From Selenomonas ruminantium subsp. ruminantium ATCC 12561 (GTDB lineage Bacteria; Bacillota; Negativicutes; Selenomonadales; Selenomonadaceae), in the NCBI RefSeq assembly GCF_000424065.1, contig NZ_AUJE01000015.1, positions 25,638 to 89,637 of the forward strand: a stretch of 64,000 nucleotides of DNA, given 5' to 3'. Below the pieces are notes generated by a model. It was not told the DNA's origin. It made no database searches and worked only from the letters and a program-made list of their open reading frames with translations. The position numbers and the translations under genes were made by a program. This document shows, piece after piece, positions 18,472 to 26,777 of the stretch. Each line of letters opens with the position of its first letter. The stretch's first letter is position 1.

Positions 18472-18876
18472 ATGAATTTTAAAATTTTAAAATCACATAT
18501 TTTTATTTATTTTTTCAAATTAATTATTGTCCTAACAGGAGTGCAAATAATGGGGACAGCAGTTGTCAATGCAGCACCATGGATTGACTTGGGTTATGGC
18601 AATTCTCATGGTGCAAAATGGAGTGTAGACAAAGGCTCCCTTACTGCCTGCGGCCACATTCCACATTCAACTTTACGCATAAAAGCTTCCTTGTGCGATG
18701 AATATTCAGAATGGGAACAACGTGAATACCGTTTTACCAAACAAGAAGGAATTTGGAAATATATGTGGACAGGATACACTGGGAAACATTCCTATATTTC
18801 TTCAGGATCCAACTGGGAAAAAGTATCTGGCAACCGCCTAGCTAACGATATTCTTTATATCGCCACACATCATTAA
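18472..18876 (+). CDS. Small secreted protein with WKYxW motif (paralogue)
   Basis: Unrecognised 134-residue protein. A long hydrophobic N-terminus (about 1-36) ends in NAAP and is likely a signal peptide. The mature domain carries IKAS, EW, GIWKYMW, SYIS and W in the same order and spacing as the 163-residue protein encoded at 16980, suggesting a diverged pair. Two cysteines are present. AT-rich codon use differs from nearby metabolic genes. Confidence 0.65.
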   Translation: MNFKILKSHIFIYFFKLIIVLTGVQIMGTAVVNAAPWIDLGYGNSHGAKWSVDKGSLTACGHIPHSTLRIKASLCDEYSEWEQREYRFTKQEGIWKYMWTGYTGKHSYISSGSNWEKVSGNRLANDILYIATHH

Positions 18877-18974
18877 TAAATAGTAATTATTCACCAGTGG
18901 TCAGTACCAATGGACGTCAAGCCTATTTGTCTATAAAATACACTACGATGTCTACGAACAAATGTACAAATTTA

Positions 18975-19008
18975 TCGTTTATGTACTTCATACAGAGTAC
19001 ATAAACGA
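18975..19008. repeat. 13-bp perfect inverted repeat
   Basis: TCGTTTATGTACT (18975-18987) and its exact complement (18996-19008) flank an 8-base loop downstream of the 134-residue gene. No T-run follows on the plus strand, so it is not a standard terminator. Confidence 0.5.
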
Positions 19009-19047
19009 GGCTGCTGAATAACTACAATAAATATTAATGCTAGTAAA

Positions 19048-19099
19048 AAATAAATCTAGGGGACAAAATCTGAACGCATTTTGTCCCCTAGATTTATTT
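19048..19099. terminator. Bidirectional 22-bp hairpin terminator
   Basis: Arms 19048-19069 and 19078-19099 are perfectly complementary, with an 8-base loop; the outer part is A/T-rich, giving T-runs in both directions. It lies between convergent genes and contains the stop codon of the minus-strand one. Confidence 0.8.
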
Positions 19100-19540
19100 T
19101 ATCGTCATAACGAGGATACCATTTTTCATATCAAAACTGCCTTTATACCCTGTACTGCCGTTCCAAATCACTTTATCCGCCGAGCTTTCGTCGGGCCGTC
19201 CATAATGAACACTCAGTTTATGCAGAATCTCTGCAACCTCCCCAGTATCCATCTGCACTGCCTGCCGTGGGCTTATGCAAAGACGCTCAATACGGCCATA
19301 CGCATCAACAGACTCCTGATACACAGCCACACCGATACGTCCATGAAATTCCTCAAACACATATCCCTTGCGCTGCAGCATGGTTGTATACCCCGGCATA
19401 TCTGCCACATACGTTCCTACCCGCGGCAGCGAATTCAGCGCATTGATATAACTGCGTCCAACACCCGCCGCCAGCACAGAACCTGCACAGAACACGATTA
19501 CCATAGTCACCATCATCAAAATCCGCCATAACTTTCCCAT
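19094..19540 (-). CDS. Small secreted hypothetical protein
   Basis: Unrecognised 148-residue protein with an N-terminal signal peptide (about 1-25, ending SVLAAG). The mature part is a mixed, soluble-looking sequence with a LHKLSVHYGRPDES segment, reminiscent of the YGxP turns in the 178-residue neighbour. The stop codon is embedded in the 22-bp terminator hairpin. RBS (GGAGGTATTGG) precedes the ATG. Function unknown. Confidence 0.7.
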   Translation of the reverse strand: MGKLWRILMMVTMVIVFCAGSVLAAGVGRSYINALNSLPRVGTYVADMPGYTTMLQRKGYVFEEFHGRIGVAVYQESVDAYGRIERLCISPRQAVQMDTGEVAEILHKLSVHYGRPDESSADKVIWNGSTGYKGSFDMKNGILVMTIK

Positions 19541-19705
19541 GCCAATACCTCCAATCCCTTACACAGCGAAAAATCGTCTGAATTTTGTTTCTCTATTATT
19601 ATCATAAGGCATTTCACAACAAAAAGCAAGAATTTTTCTAAATAATTGTCGTATTTTAACTATCAAACCTAAATATATGTCGTATTACTAAGCAAGACAA
19701 TATTA

Positions 19706-19790
19706 AGCCCGCATGGGGCCGGTGATGTTTTTCGCAGCGTTTGACAAGCCTGTCTAAGCGAAGAAAAATATTACCAGCCCCATGCGGGCG
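19706..19790. repeat. Long hairpin element, family 1, copy A
   Basis: An 85-base near-perfect inverted repeat. Outer arms begin AGCCCGCATGGGG and end CCCCATGCGGGCG. The centre holds the conserved GTTTGACAAGCCTGTCTAAG, itself a small GACA-AGCC-TGTC hairpin. The arms differ from the other copies but match each other. It is the first of three spaced copies in the 552-base gap between the secreted-protein gene and the GH78 gene. Confidence 0.85.
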
Positions 19791-19835
19791 CCAATCACCT
19801 CGTACTCAAAACATACTTCCAGCAAACCAAACCTA

Positions 19836-19921
19836 AGCCCGTGGGGACTGGCAATGTTTTTCCGCAGCTTTTGACAAGCCTGTCTATGGCGAAGGAAAAA
19901 TATTGCCAGTCCCCACGGGCG
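19836..19921. repeat. Long hairpin element, family 1, copy B
   Basis: Same architecture as copy A: a CTAAGCCC start, arms reading GCCCGTGGGGACTGGCAATG and the matching complement, and the conserved TTTGACAAGCCTGTC core. Confidence 0.85.
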
Positions 19922-19975
19922 CCTTAGCACCACGATGTAACACCGCACTATAATATCGTACTACAACAACGCACT

Positions 19976-20057
19976 AAGCCCCGGGACTGATTATGCTTTT
20001 CCGACGCGTTTGACAAACCTGTCTAAGCAGAGGAAAAACATCATCAGTCCCGGGGCG
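19976..20057. repeat. Long hairpin element, family 1, copy C
   Basis: Same architecture: arms GCCCCGGGACTGATTATG and complement, core TTTGACAAACCTGTC (one change from the other copies). It lies 36 bases beyond the GH78 stop codon. The remaining bases of this gap show nothing else. Confidence 0.85.
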
Positions 20058-20092
20058 TCTTAGCACCTCATTGTCTCAATGTAATGTATGTA

Positions 20093-22696
20093 TTACGCCA
20101 GATACCGTACCTCCCATTCTCCGGACCCAAACACCTGACTCGTTCCGTTCTTGAAATTAAGCCCTTCTGCCGCCTGCACGCTGGCACCTTCCGGCAAAGT
20201 CAGCCGTGCCCCGGCATTGGGCGGAACCGTCATTTTGACCGTTATCTCGCGGCCTGAACGTTCCCATTTTATCGCGGCCTTGCCATAGGGGGTTTCATGG
20301 CAGGCCTCGGCAAAATGCAAACTGCCGCCCGGCTGCGGATGGAAATTAATGAGCTTATAGCCCGGCTCCCGTTCGTCATAATCCAGACCTGCACCATAAC
20401 GATAGAGCCAGTCACCAATCGCACCATAGGCATAATGATTAAAGGAGTTCATATCGGGACTGCAGAAACTGCCATCCGGCCGCTTGCCATCCCAATGTTC
20501 CCAAATCGTCGTGGCTCCCTGTTTTACCGGATAGAGCCAGCCCGGGAATTCCTCCCGTTCCAAAAGCTTCCAGGCCGCAGCGGTCTGGCCATTTTCCGAC
20601 AAGGCTTGACACAGGCAAGGGGTTCCCATAAAGCCTGTCACCAAATGACCATCTTCTTCGAGCATATCGGCCAATTCTTTTGCCAGCTTGGGACGTACAT
20701 CCGCAGGCGCCAGTTTATAGGCCAGCACCATGGCATAGGCGGACTGCGTTTTCACCGTCAATTCACCTTCCGGCAGATAATTGGCCCGGAAACGACGCAA
20801 CAACTTTTCCAATTTTTGATTAAACGCCGCTGCTTCCTGCAGATACCCCAAAATTTTGGCACTGCGCGCCACAATCTCCAACGACACCAGATGATAGACA
20901 GAACAAGTAAACGGCGTAGGCGTTGCGCCCAGGGGAGTCTTGCCGTCACCATCCAAGGCCAGCCAGTCACCAAACTGCATTTTATAGTTAAACCGTCCCT
21001 GTTCATCCATGCGAGCATCCATAAAAGAAACCCACTTTTTCATGGAATCATACTGACAGCGCAGAATGGCTGTATCGCCCGTGGCCAGATAAAGGTTCCA
21101 CGGTACAATGGTCGCGGCATCCGCCCAGCCAGAAGCCCCATCCATGCCCATGTGCTCAATCATCTCCGGCGAGGCCACAGGGGTCAGTACATCCGGTACT
21201 ACATGGGGAACAGCACCGTTATCGGCCTGCTCTGCGACCAAATCGCCCAGCCATTTCTGATAAAAAGCATGGGTATTCACGAGGAAATTGGCCGTACTGC
21301 TGAAAATCTCTGCATCACCTGTCCAGCCCAGCCGCTCATCACGCTGCGGACAATCGGTGGGCACATCCAGGAAATTCCCTTTCAGGCCCCAAAGGATATT
21401 GTGCTGCAGCTGATTGATGAGCTTTTCCGAACACGCAAAAGAGCCTGTCTGCGGCATATCCGAATGGAGCACCTGAGCCGTGAAATCATCGGCCTGGGCA
21501 TCTTCCGGCCAATCTTCCAGCCATGCATATTGGAAGCCCTGATAGGTGAAATGCGGCGTAAATACTTCTTCCGCATCACTGCCCTTGATATAAGTAAGGG
21601 TTTCCTTGGCTTCCCGCAGATTTTCCAGATAGACATTGCCGTCCTTATCCAGAACTTCAAAGCAATGCAGTTTTACCTGCGTGCCCTTGGCGCCCCGCAC
21701 CTTGAACGTTACCCAGCCGGACATATTCTGCCCAAAATCAAGCACGCGTTCGCCTTTCGGGGTTACCAGCATTTTCTGAACCGGAATCTCCCCAGCCACA
21801 CGAATAGGGGAAGCCGTCTGCGGCTGCAAATTATTCAGCGGATAATCGACACATTGAACCTTATGCCACATACCGGCCTCCGGTTCTGCTTTGCCGGCAT
21901 CATAGGTTTCCCCACCATAGATTTCTGCGAAAAGCACCGGGCTGTCCGCCCCCAGCCAGCTTTCATCTGTGGCAAAGACTTCCTCCGTACCATCCGTGTA
22001 ACGCACATGCAGCTGGCCAAAGAAGGCCGTCTGCTCACCGTAGAGATTGCGCACATGATGGAAGGTCAGCATGCCCTTGTACCAGCCGGCGCCCATATGC
22101 GCCCGCAGTTCATTGCGCCCATTTTTCAGGTATTCCGTAACCTCATAAGTCTGATAAGACAAGCGCTTCTGATAAGCCGTCCAGCCCGGTGCCAGTTCCT
22201 CCCGGCCAATCCGCTGTCCATTGATAAAGAACTGATACAGCCCCAGAGCCGTGGTATAAATTACGGCCTGTTCGACCGCTTTATCCAGTTGAATTTCTTT
22301 GCGCAGATACGTTCCCTTGGAATTATCCTTGTCCGCAGGCGTTTCTGCTGAAATAAACTTCCCCTGCCAGTTTTCTGCGATATTTCCCGTCAAAAAGCTG
22401 ACCGGTTCAGACCACGGACACCATTTCCCCTCGGCAGCCGCCCGCACACGCACATAATAGCGTCTGCCGCTTTGCAGCTTCACATGAGGTTTTATCCCAT
22501 TGGAGTCCTTACCAGCCATTTCGCCGCTGTCATAGATTAATTGAGTAAAATCTACTTTTTCTGCCGCCTGTATCTGAAAAGCGCTCTGCCGGAAATTCTT
22601 TTTCTCCGTGGCAAACTGCCAGCTAAGCACCGGAAAGCTCGTCACACCTGCCGCTTCTTCCATAAAATCCAGCAAAATCTTCTTGATGGTAAACAT
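20093..22696 (-). CDS. GH78 alpha-L-rhamnosidase
   Basis: Cleaves terminal alpha-L-rhamnose from glycosides. About 867 residues. N-terminal carbohydrate-binding beta domains lead to the (alpha/alpha)6 barrel, with the family motif DCPQRDERLGWTGD carrying the expected acidic residues and a later WEHWD holding the conserved glutamate. There is no signal peptide, so it is cytoplasmic. The frame extends 58 codons further upstream, but a GGGGAGGA ribosome site directly precedes the ATG at 22696 and the upstream extension covers a terminator, so the shorter form is chosen. It is the last gene of the rhamnose cluster and would feed rhamnose to RhaM, RhaA, RhaB and RhaD. Confidence 0.95.
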   Translation of the reverse strand: MFTIKKILLDFMEEAAGVTSFPVLSWQFATEKKNFRQSAFQIQAAEKVDFTQLIYDSGEMAGKDSNGIKPHVKLQSGRRYYVRVRAAAEGKWCPWSEPVSFLTGNIAENWQGKFISAETPADKDNSKGTYLRKEIQLDKAVEQAVIYTTALGLYQFFINGQRIGREELAPGWTAYQKRLSYQTYEVTEYLKNGRNELRAHMGAGWYKGMLTFHHVRNLYGEQTAFFGQLHVRYTDGTEEVFATDESWLGADSPVLFAEIYGGETYDAGKAEPEAGMWHKVQCVDYPLNNLQPQTASPIRVAGEIPVQKMLVTPKGERVLDFGQNMSGWVTFKVRGAKGTQVKLHCFEVLDKDGNVYLENLREAKETLTYIKGSDAEEVFTPHFTYQGFQYAWLEDWPEDAQADDFTAQVLHSDMPQTGSFACSEKLINQLQHNILWGLKGNFLDVPTDCPQRDERLGWTGDAEIFSSTANFLVNTHAFYQKWLGDLVAEQADNGAVPHVVPDVLTPVASPEMIEHMGMDGASGWADAATIVPWNLYLATGDTAILRCQYDSMKKWVSFMDARMDEQGRFNYKMQFGDWLALDGDGKTPLGATPTPFTCSVYHLVSLEIVARSAKILGYLQEAAAFNQKLEKLLRRFRANYLPEGELTVKTQSAYAMVLAYKLAPADVRPKLAKELADMLEEDGHLVTGFMGTPCLCQALSENGQTAAAWKLLEREEFPGWLYPVKQGATTIWEHWDGKRPDGSFCSPDMNSFNHYAYGAIGDWLYRYGAGLDYDEREPGYKLINFHPQPGGSLHFAEACHETPYGKAAIKWERSGREITVKMTVPPNAGARLTLPEGASVQAAEGLNFKNGTSQVFGSGEWEVRYLA

Positions 22697-22738
22697 ACTG
22701 ATTCCTCCCCGAATCCATATTGTTTGTGCTTCGTTGCT

Positions 22739-22744
22739 ATTGTA
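22739..22744 (-). promoter_or_regulatory. Possible extended -10 promoter of the GH78 gene
   Basis: On the minus strand TACAAT is preceded by TGC, an extended -10. The matching -35 region falls inside a terminator hairpin and is poor. Confidence 0.3.
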
Positions 22745-22752
22745 GCATGAAA

Positions 22753-22775
22753 AAAGCCCCATTTCACGGGGCTTT
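22753..22775 (-). terminator. Intrinsic terminator upstream of the GH78 gene
   Basis: AAAGCCCC and GGGGCTTT with a 7-base loop, followed on the minus strand by six T residues. It is the second of two tandem terminators between rhaM and the GH78 gene. Confidence 0.8.
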
Positions 22776-22851
22776 AAGGGACTGCAAAAGAGATGTCGGA
22801 AACTGCTAAAAATACACCTTAATCTATTGGGTGCAACAAGCACACAAGCAA

Positions 22852-22879
22852 AAAGGAGCTGCAAATTCACAGCTCCTTT
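22852..22879 (-). terminator. Intrinsic terminator after rhaM
   Basis: A 10-bp perfect stem AAAGGAGCTG with an 8-base loop and a run of five T on the minus strand, directly after the rhaM stop codon. Confidence 0.85.
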
Positions 22880-22886
22880 ACCTTTG

Positions 22887-23204
22887 TTATGCCAGATAAA
22901 ATACCTGCTTCATCTTGGGTTGAGCACCCGTTTCCGGGTCCATTTCCATAACCATAACATCTTTCATATATTCGTTCCACTTGTCTACCACAGAGCTGGC
23001 CGCCTGATATTTTTCCGCATAGTCCACGCCCTTGTCACACTCAAAATAGCCAAACAGCTCATTACCTGTGTTCCAAATGGTGTAGTTGCTGATCCCTGCG
23101 TCCTTTAACACCTGTTTCAGTTCGGGCCAGATATTATCGTGGCGTTTTTTATATTCGGAAAGCATGCCGTCTTTTACCACAGCTTTCCACGCAAAACGTT
23201 CCAT
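22887..23204 (-). CDS. rhaM: L-rhamnose mutarotase
   Basis: Interconverts the anomers of L-rhamnose before isomerisation. The 105-residue length and the pattern RFAWKAVVKDGMLSEYKKRH followed by IWPEL and NYTIW match RhaM (dimeric ferredoxin-like fold, active-site histidine in the KKRH segment). It lies between the transporter and the GH78 gene on the same strand, 17 bases after the transporter. Confidence 0.94.
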   Translation of the reverse strand: MERFAWKAVVKDGMLSEYKKRHDNIWPELKQVLKDAGISNYTIWNTGNELFGYFECDKGVDYAEKYQAASSVVDKWNEYMKDVMVMEMDPETGAQPKMKQVFYLA

Positions 23205-23221
23205 AAATCATCGACCTTTCC

Positions 23222-24565
23222 TTATTTATGCGCGACGGCATGCGCATGTGCTTCCGGCTCTACCAGCCAGCCATTTTCATCGATTTCATCACCATAGCGA
23301 TCATGGGTGATTTCATCGAGGGTCTTGCCGCGGTCATCGCCGCCCCAGATGGCACCGGCCAGCCAGCTTACCACACAGAAACCAATCATCAGCACAGCAG
23401 CAATCTGGAAGCCCAGTGCCTCCATGATAAGCGGTACCGCAAAGCCCCAAATAGCGGCCGAAAATCTCGTCACAAAGAAGGTAAAGCCCTGCGCGGTCGC
23501 ACGATAGCGTACGGGGAACAGTTCAGAACTCCAAAGCTGATAGAACTGCTGCTGCATGGAAAAGCCCCAGACAATCGTGAAGAAGAACAACATCCAGGTC
23601 TGCAGCATTTCACCGGGTAGTGCCCAGACAAACCAGCTGATAACCCCCAAGCCGGAGAAAATCGCGTAAACCTTACGACGATTGAACTTATCGGCCGTAT
23701 ACATAAAGATAATCGTGGTGACAATGCAAACGGCGAAATTCAGGGCCGTCATACCAAGTGCCATCGAATTGCTGAGATTGCCTACATGTTCATACACATA
23801 GGGCATGAAGAAACCATTGGTACTGGCAGCCAGATTCCAGAAGGCATAAACACAGACACACAGGGCTACCGTCTTAAAGCTGGTACCGCGGAGAATATCG
23901 GCATAGCGGACTTTTTTCTGCTTGATGCCGCGAGCAGCTAGTTCTGCTTCCTGTTTCTTGGCAGCTGCCCATTCGGTGGATTCCGGCATTTTAAGGCGCT
24001 GATACCAAATCCAGGCAGCAACCACAATCAAATGCGCAAAAATCAGGCGGTTACCCAAAAGGCCAAACATCTCATTCATGGGAATCGAGGCTGCAAACAC
24101 AACCACGGGGCCAAGCATCCACGCTATCTGTGCCGAACCGCAGTGTTTTGCTCGATTTCTGGATGGTGCTTCCTCGGCGATAAATGTCCAGGAAGCCACC
24201 ACATCAGCACCGACCATCAAACCGACAATTACATAACCCAAAAGGAACATCGGATAATTAGTTGCCAGACAGATAATGGCCACACCAATCATATAAATCA
24301 AAAGTGCCCAGTTATACACGAACTTACGACCATACTTGTCGCAAATCTTGCCACCGATAAGTGCACCTATCGCCGCACCACCGGTATTGGAGGATAATGC
24401 AGCCAAGAGCCCCATCTGCACACTGCTCATGCCCAGATAGTCCTGCCACATACTCAGGCCTGAAGCCCCCGCTACAATGGAGCCGGCATCAATGTAACTG
24501 ATGAGACCGGCAATCAGGGTCTTTTTCCAGGCAGACATGTTGTAATCCAGTTCTACGTTTAACAC
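23222..24565 (-). CDS. MFS sugar porter, probable rhamnose transporter
   Basis: Major-facilitator permease of 447 residues with 12 predicted helices. The GGKICDKYGRKFVY loop and the later NRRKVY loop are typical of the sugar-porter branch. It is not the enterobacterial RhaT type, but its place between rhaD and rhaM makes rhamnose the likely substrate. The start is a GTG preceded by AAGGAAGGG. The C-terminus is histidine-rich (HAHAVAHK). Confidence 0.88.
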   Translation of the reverse strand: MLNVELDYNMSAWKKTLIAGLISYIDAGSIVAGASGLSMWQDYLGMSSVQMGLLAALSSNTGGAAIGALIGGKICDKYGRKFVYNWALLIYMIGVAIICLATNYPMFLLGYVIVGLMVGADVVASWTFIAEEAPSRNRAKHCGSAQIAWMLGPVVVFAASIPMNEMFGLLGNRLIFAHLIVVAAWIWYQRLKMPESTEWAAAKKQEAELAARGIKQKKVRYADILRGTSFKTVALCVCVYAFWNLAASTNGFFMPYVYEHVGNLSNSMALGMTALNFAVCIVTTIIFMYTADKFNRRKVYAIFSGLGVISWFVWALPGEMLQTWMLFFFTIVWGFSMQQQFYQLWSSELFPVRYRATAQGFTFFVTRFSAAIWGFAVPLIMEALGFQIAAVLMIGFCVVSWLAGAIWGGDDRGKTLDEITHDRYGDEIDENGWLVEPEAHAHAVAHK

Positions 24566-24668
24566 TTCTTACCCTTCCTTTCGCTTCATAAAATTGTCAA
24601 GGCTTAAAAGATTTTGATAATTCCTTTTATTGTTACAGGGGCTTTCGCCCCTGCCGCAACCGTAAATC

Positions 24669-25487
24669 TTAATCCAGCAAATCGGTATTCAGGTCAATAT
24701 TAAACTCTTTGGCCAAATCCAGGAAATTCTCCTTGGTGATGGTCTGTTTCTTGCCGCCCATGGAACGGACTTTCACACAGATTTCCGCGGCTTTTTCCAC
24801 CGTATCCATCAGGCCAAAGGCTTCGTCGAAGTCATCGCCACAGACAAAGAGCCCGTGATGTGCCCAAACGACTACGCGATATTTTTCCATGAGTTTTGTT
24901 GACGCATCAGCAATGGCCTTGCCGCCGGGCACCATCCAGGGAACGACGCCCAAACCTTCCGGGAAAATCACGGGGTCTTCGGTCGCCATTTCCCAAAGTT
25001 CCCGAGTGAATTCCTTGTCGTTCAGCGGCAGAACAAAGGTCAAAGCAATGAGGTTAGTCGGATGGGCATGATAGATAATGCGGTTTTTGCCATCCGTCAG
25101 CTTCTTTTTAAGCTCATGATTCGCCAAATGGGTGGGCAATTCGCTGGTGGGGCGGCCGCCCTTGGCCAGCCCCCAGACGATCCCATAGTTTTCGCCCTTT
25201 TCATCAATTTTAATCAGGGCCACGTTTTCCTCAGGGGCAAGTTCTACATTGCGCATATACTTGCCGCTCCCCGTGACGAGGAAGTATTCCCCGGCCAGCC
25301 CCGGCACCGTGTTGCCGATGGGGAGCCATTCTTCTACCTCATGCAGGCAGTCCTTCACGGACTCCACTTCACTTGCCGGCACACGATAAGTCAGATTGCC
25401 GCCATTGCGTTCATGCCAGCCTTTCTTGAATGCATCTGCGGTCAGGCGGATAAAGCCTTCCATAAATTTTGCTGCTTTGATATCCAT
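24669..25487 (-). CDS. rhaD: Rhamnulose-1-phosphate aldolase
   Basis: Class II zinc aldolase splitting L-rhamnulose 1-phosphate into dihydroxyacetone phosphate and L-lactaldehyde. 272 residues, normal. Motifs seen are GGNLTYRV, the YHAHPTN metal-binding histidines and a later WAHHGLFV histidine pair. It lies between rhaA and the transporter with a short gap. Confidence 0.96.
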   Translation of the reverse strand: MDIKAAKFMEGFIRLTADAFKKGWHERNGGNLTYRVPASEVESVKDCLHEVEEWLPIGNTVPGLAGEYFLVTGSGKYMRNVELAPEENVALIKIDEKGENYGIVWGLAKGGRPTSELPTHLANHELKKKLTDGKNRIIYHAHPTNLIALTFVLPLNDKEFTRELWEMATEDPVIFPEGLGVVPWMVPGGKAIADASTKLMEKYRVVVWAHHGLFVCGDDFDEAFGLMDTVEKAAEICVKVRSMGGKKQTITKENFLDLAKEFNIDLNTDLLD

Positions 25488-25503
25488 AAAACTACAACTC
25501 CTA

Positions 25504-26763
25504 TCAAATGCGCTTTAACTGCACATTTTCCTCATATTCTTCAATCTGACGGAACCATTCGCCATCCTGCGGTGCACCATTGCGGCTGCAGAACTCTGCC
25601 CAAATATCGCCGAGCGGCAAGGTCTTTAATTCTTCCTGCACCACCATCAACTTGCTGAACTGGCCTTTATCCTGCAGGGCCTTGAGTTCTTCTACCGGCT
25701 GCAACATGGCAAAGAGCAGGGCCTTCTGGAAGTTACGGTAGCCGACAGTCCAGGCCGATACGCGGTTAATGGAGGCATCGAAATAATCCAGAGCCATCTT
25801 CACCCGGCCATCCAGGCCGCCGCAGCGTACGATTTCCCGGGCAATTTCCTTCGTTTCATCATCAAAGAGCACCACATGGTCGCTGTCCCAGCGCACAGGC
25901 CGTGTTACATGCAGAGCGATTTCATCAAAGAAGGTCAGCAGAGCCGGAATCTTGTCACTGACCACTTCCGTGGGATGATAATGACCGTTATCCATCAGTG
26001 GAATGCACTTATCCTTGTTCATGGCGGCATAGGTCAGCGAGAACTCGCCGCTGCCGGCGGTATAAGATTCCACGCCAATGCCGAAGACCTTGCTTTCCAC
26101 GCAGGGTTTTACCTTGTTAAAATCAAAGGGTTCAGAAAGAATGGCGTCAATGCTTTCCTTATAGCGCTTGCGAGGGCCAAGGCGGTCGCCGGGAATATCC
26201 TTGAAGCCGTCACCGGTCCAAATGTTCATGACACAGGGCTGTCCCAGTTCCTCCGCCAGATAAGAGCTGATACGGATAGAGGCCTTGCCATGCTCAATCC
26301 AAAATTTGCGCGTTTCCTCATTTGCGGAAGACAAGGTCAGCGGGTCGCATTTGGGATGGGAAAAGAAGGTCGGATTAAAGTCGCAGCCCAGGCCTCTTTC
26401 CTTGCAGAACTGCACCCATTTGGCAAAGTGTTTCGGTTCGAGCTTATCCCGGTCTACCCATTCGCCCTTGTCGAAGATAGCATAGCTGGCATGCAGATTC
26501 ATCTTGGGCTTGCCCGGCACCAGACTGATGACCTTGTCGATATCGGCCATCAGTTCTTCCGGCGTGCGTGCACGCCCCGGATAATTACCCGTGGTCTGGA
26601 TGCCGCCGGTCAGCGGTTTATTCGGGTCTGTATCAAAGCCCCGCACATCATCCCCCTGCCAGCAATGCAGGGAAATGCTGACGTTTTTGAGTTTTTCCAA
26701 AACCTTTTCCACATCAATGCCCAGGGCAGCATATTTTTTCACAGCTTCTTCAAAACGAGACAT
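25504..26763 (-). CDS. rhaA: L-rhamnose isomerase
   Basis: Converts L-rhamnose to L-rhamnulose with a divalent metal. 419 residues, usual length. Seen are SLHCWQGDDVRGF near the N-terminus, LDFNPTFFSHPK-like and MDNGHYHPTEVV segments, and RWDSDHVVLF near the metal site. It is 14 bases downstream of rhaB and 16 bases upstream of rhaD, so clearly co-transcribed. Confidence 0.97.
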   Translation of the reverse strand: MSRFEEAVKKYAALGIDVEKVLEKLKNVSISLHCWQGDDVRGFDTDPNKPLTGGIQTTGNYPGRARTPEELMADIDKVISLVPGKPKMNLHASYAIFDKGEWVDRDKLEPKHFAKWVQFCKERGLGCDFNPTFFSHPKCDPLTLSSANEETRKFWIEHGKASIRISSYLAEELGQPCVMNIWTGDGFKDIPGDRLGPRKRYKESIDAILSEPFDFNKVKPCVESKVFGIGVESYTAGSGEFSLTYAAMNKDKCIPLMDNGHYHPTEVVSDKIPALLTFFDEIALHVTRPVRWDSDHVVLFDDETKEIAREIVRCGGLDGRVKMALDYFDASINRVSAWTVGYRNFQKALLFAMLQPVEELKALQDKGQFSKLMVVQEELKTLPLGDIWAEFCSRNGAPQDGEWFRQIEEYEENVQLKRI

Positions 26764-26777
26764 CTTCTTACCTCCAG

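Noticed and set aside
19706..20057. CRISPR array
   Set aside because: Three evenly spaced copies look array-like, but each unit is an 85-base inverted repeat with differing arms, and no cas genes are present.
20297..22351. Long plus-strand open frame opposite the GH78 gene
   Set aside because: It mirrors a clear GH78 protein, has no recognisable domain and no RBS; antisense shadow of a GC-rich gene.
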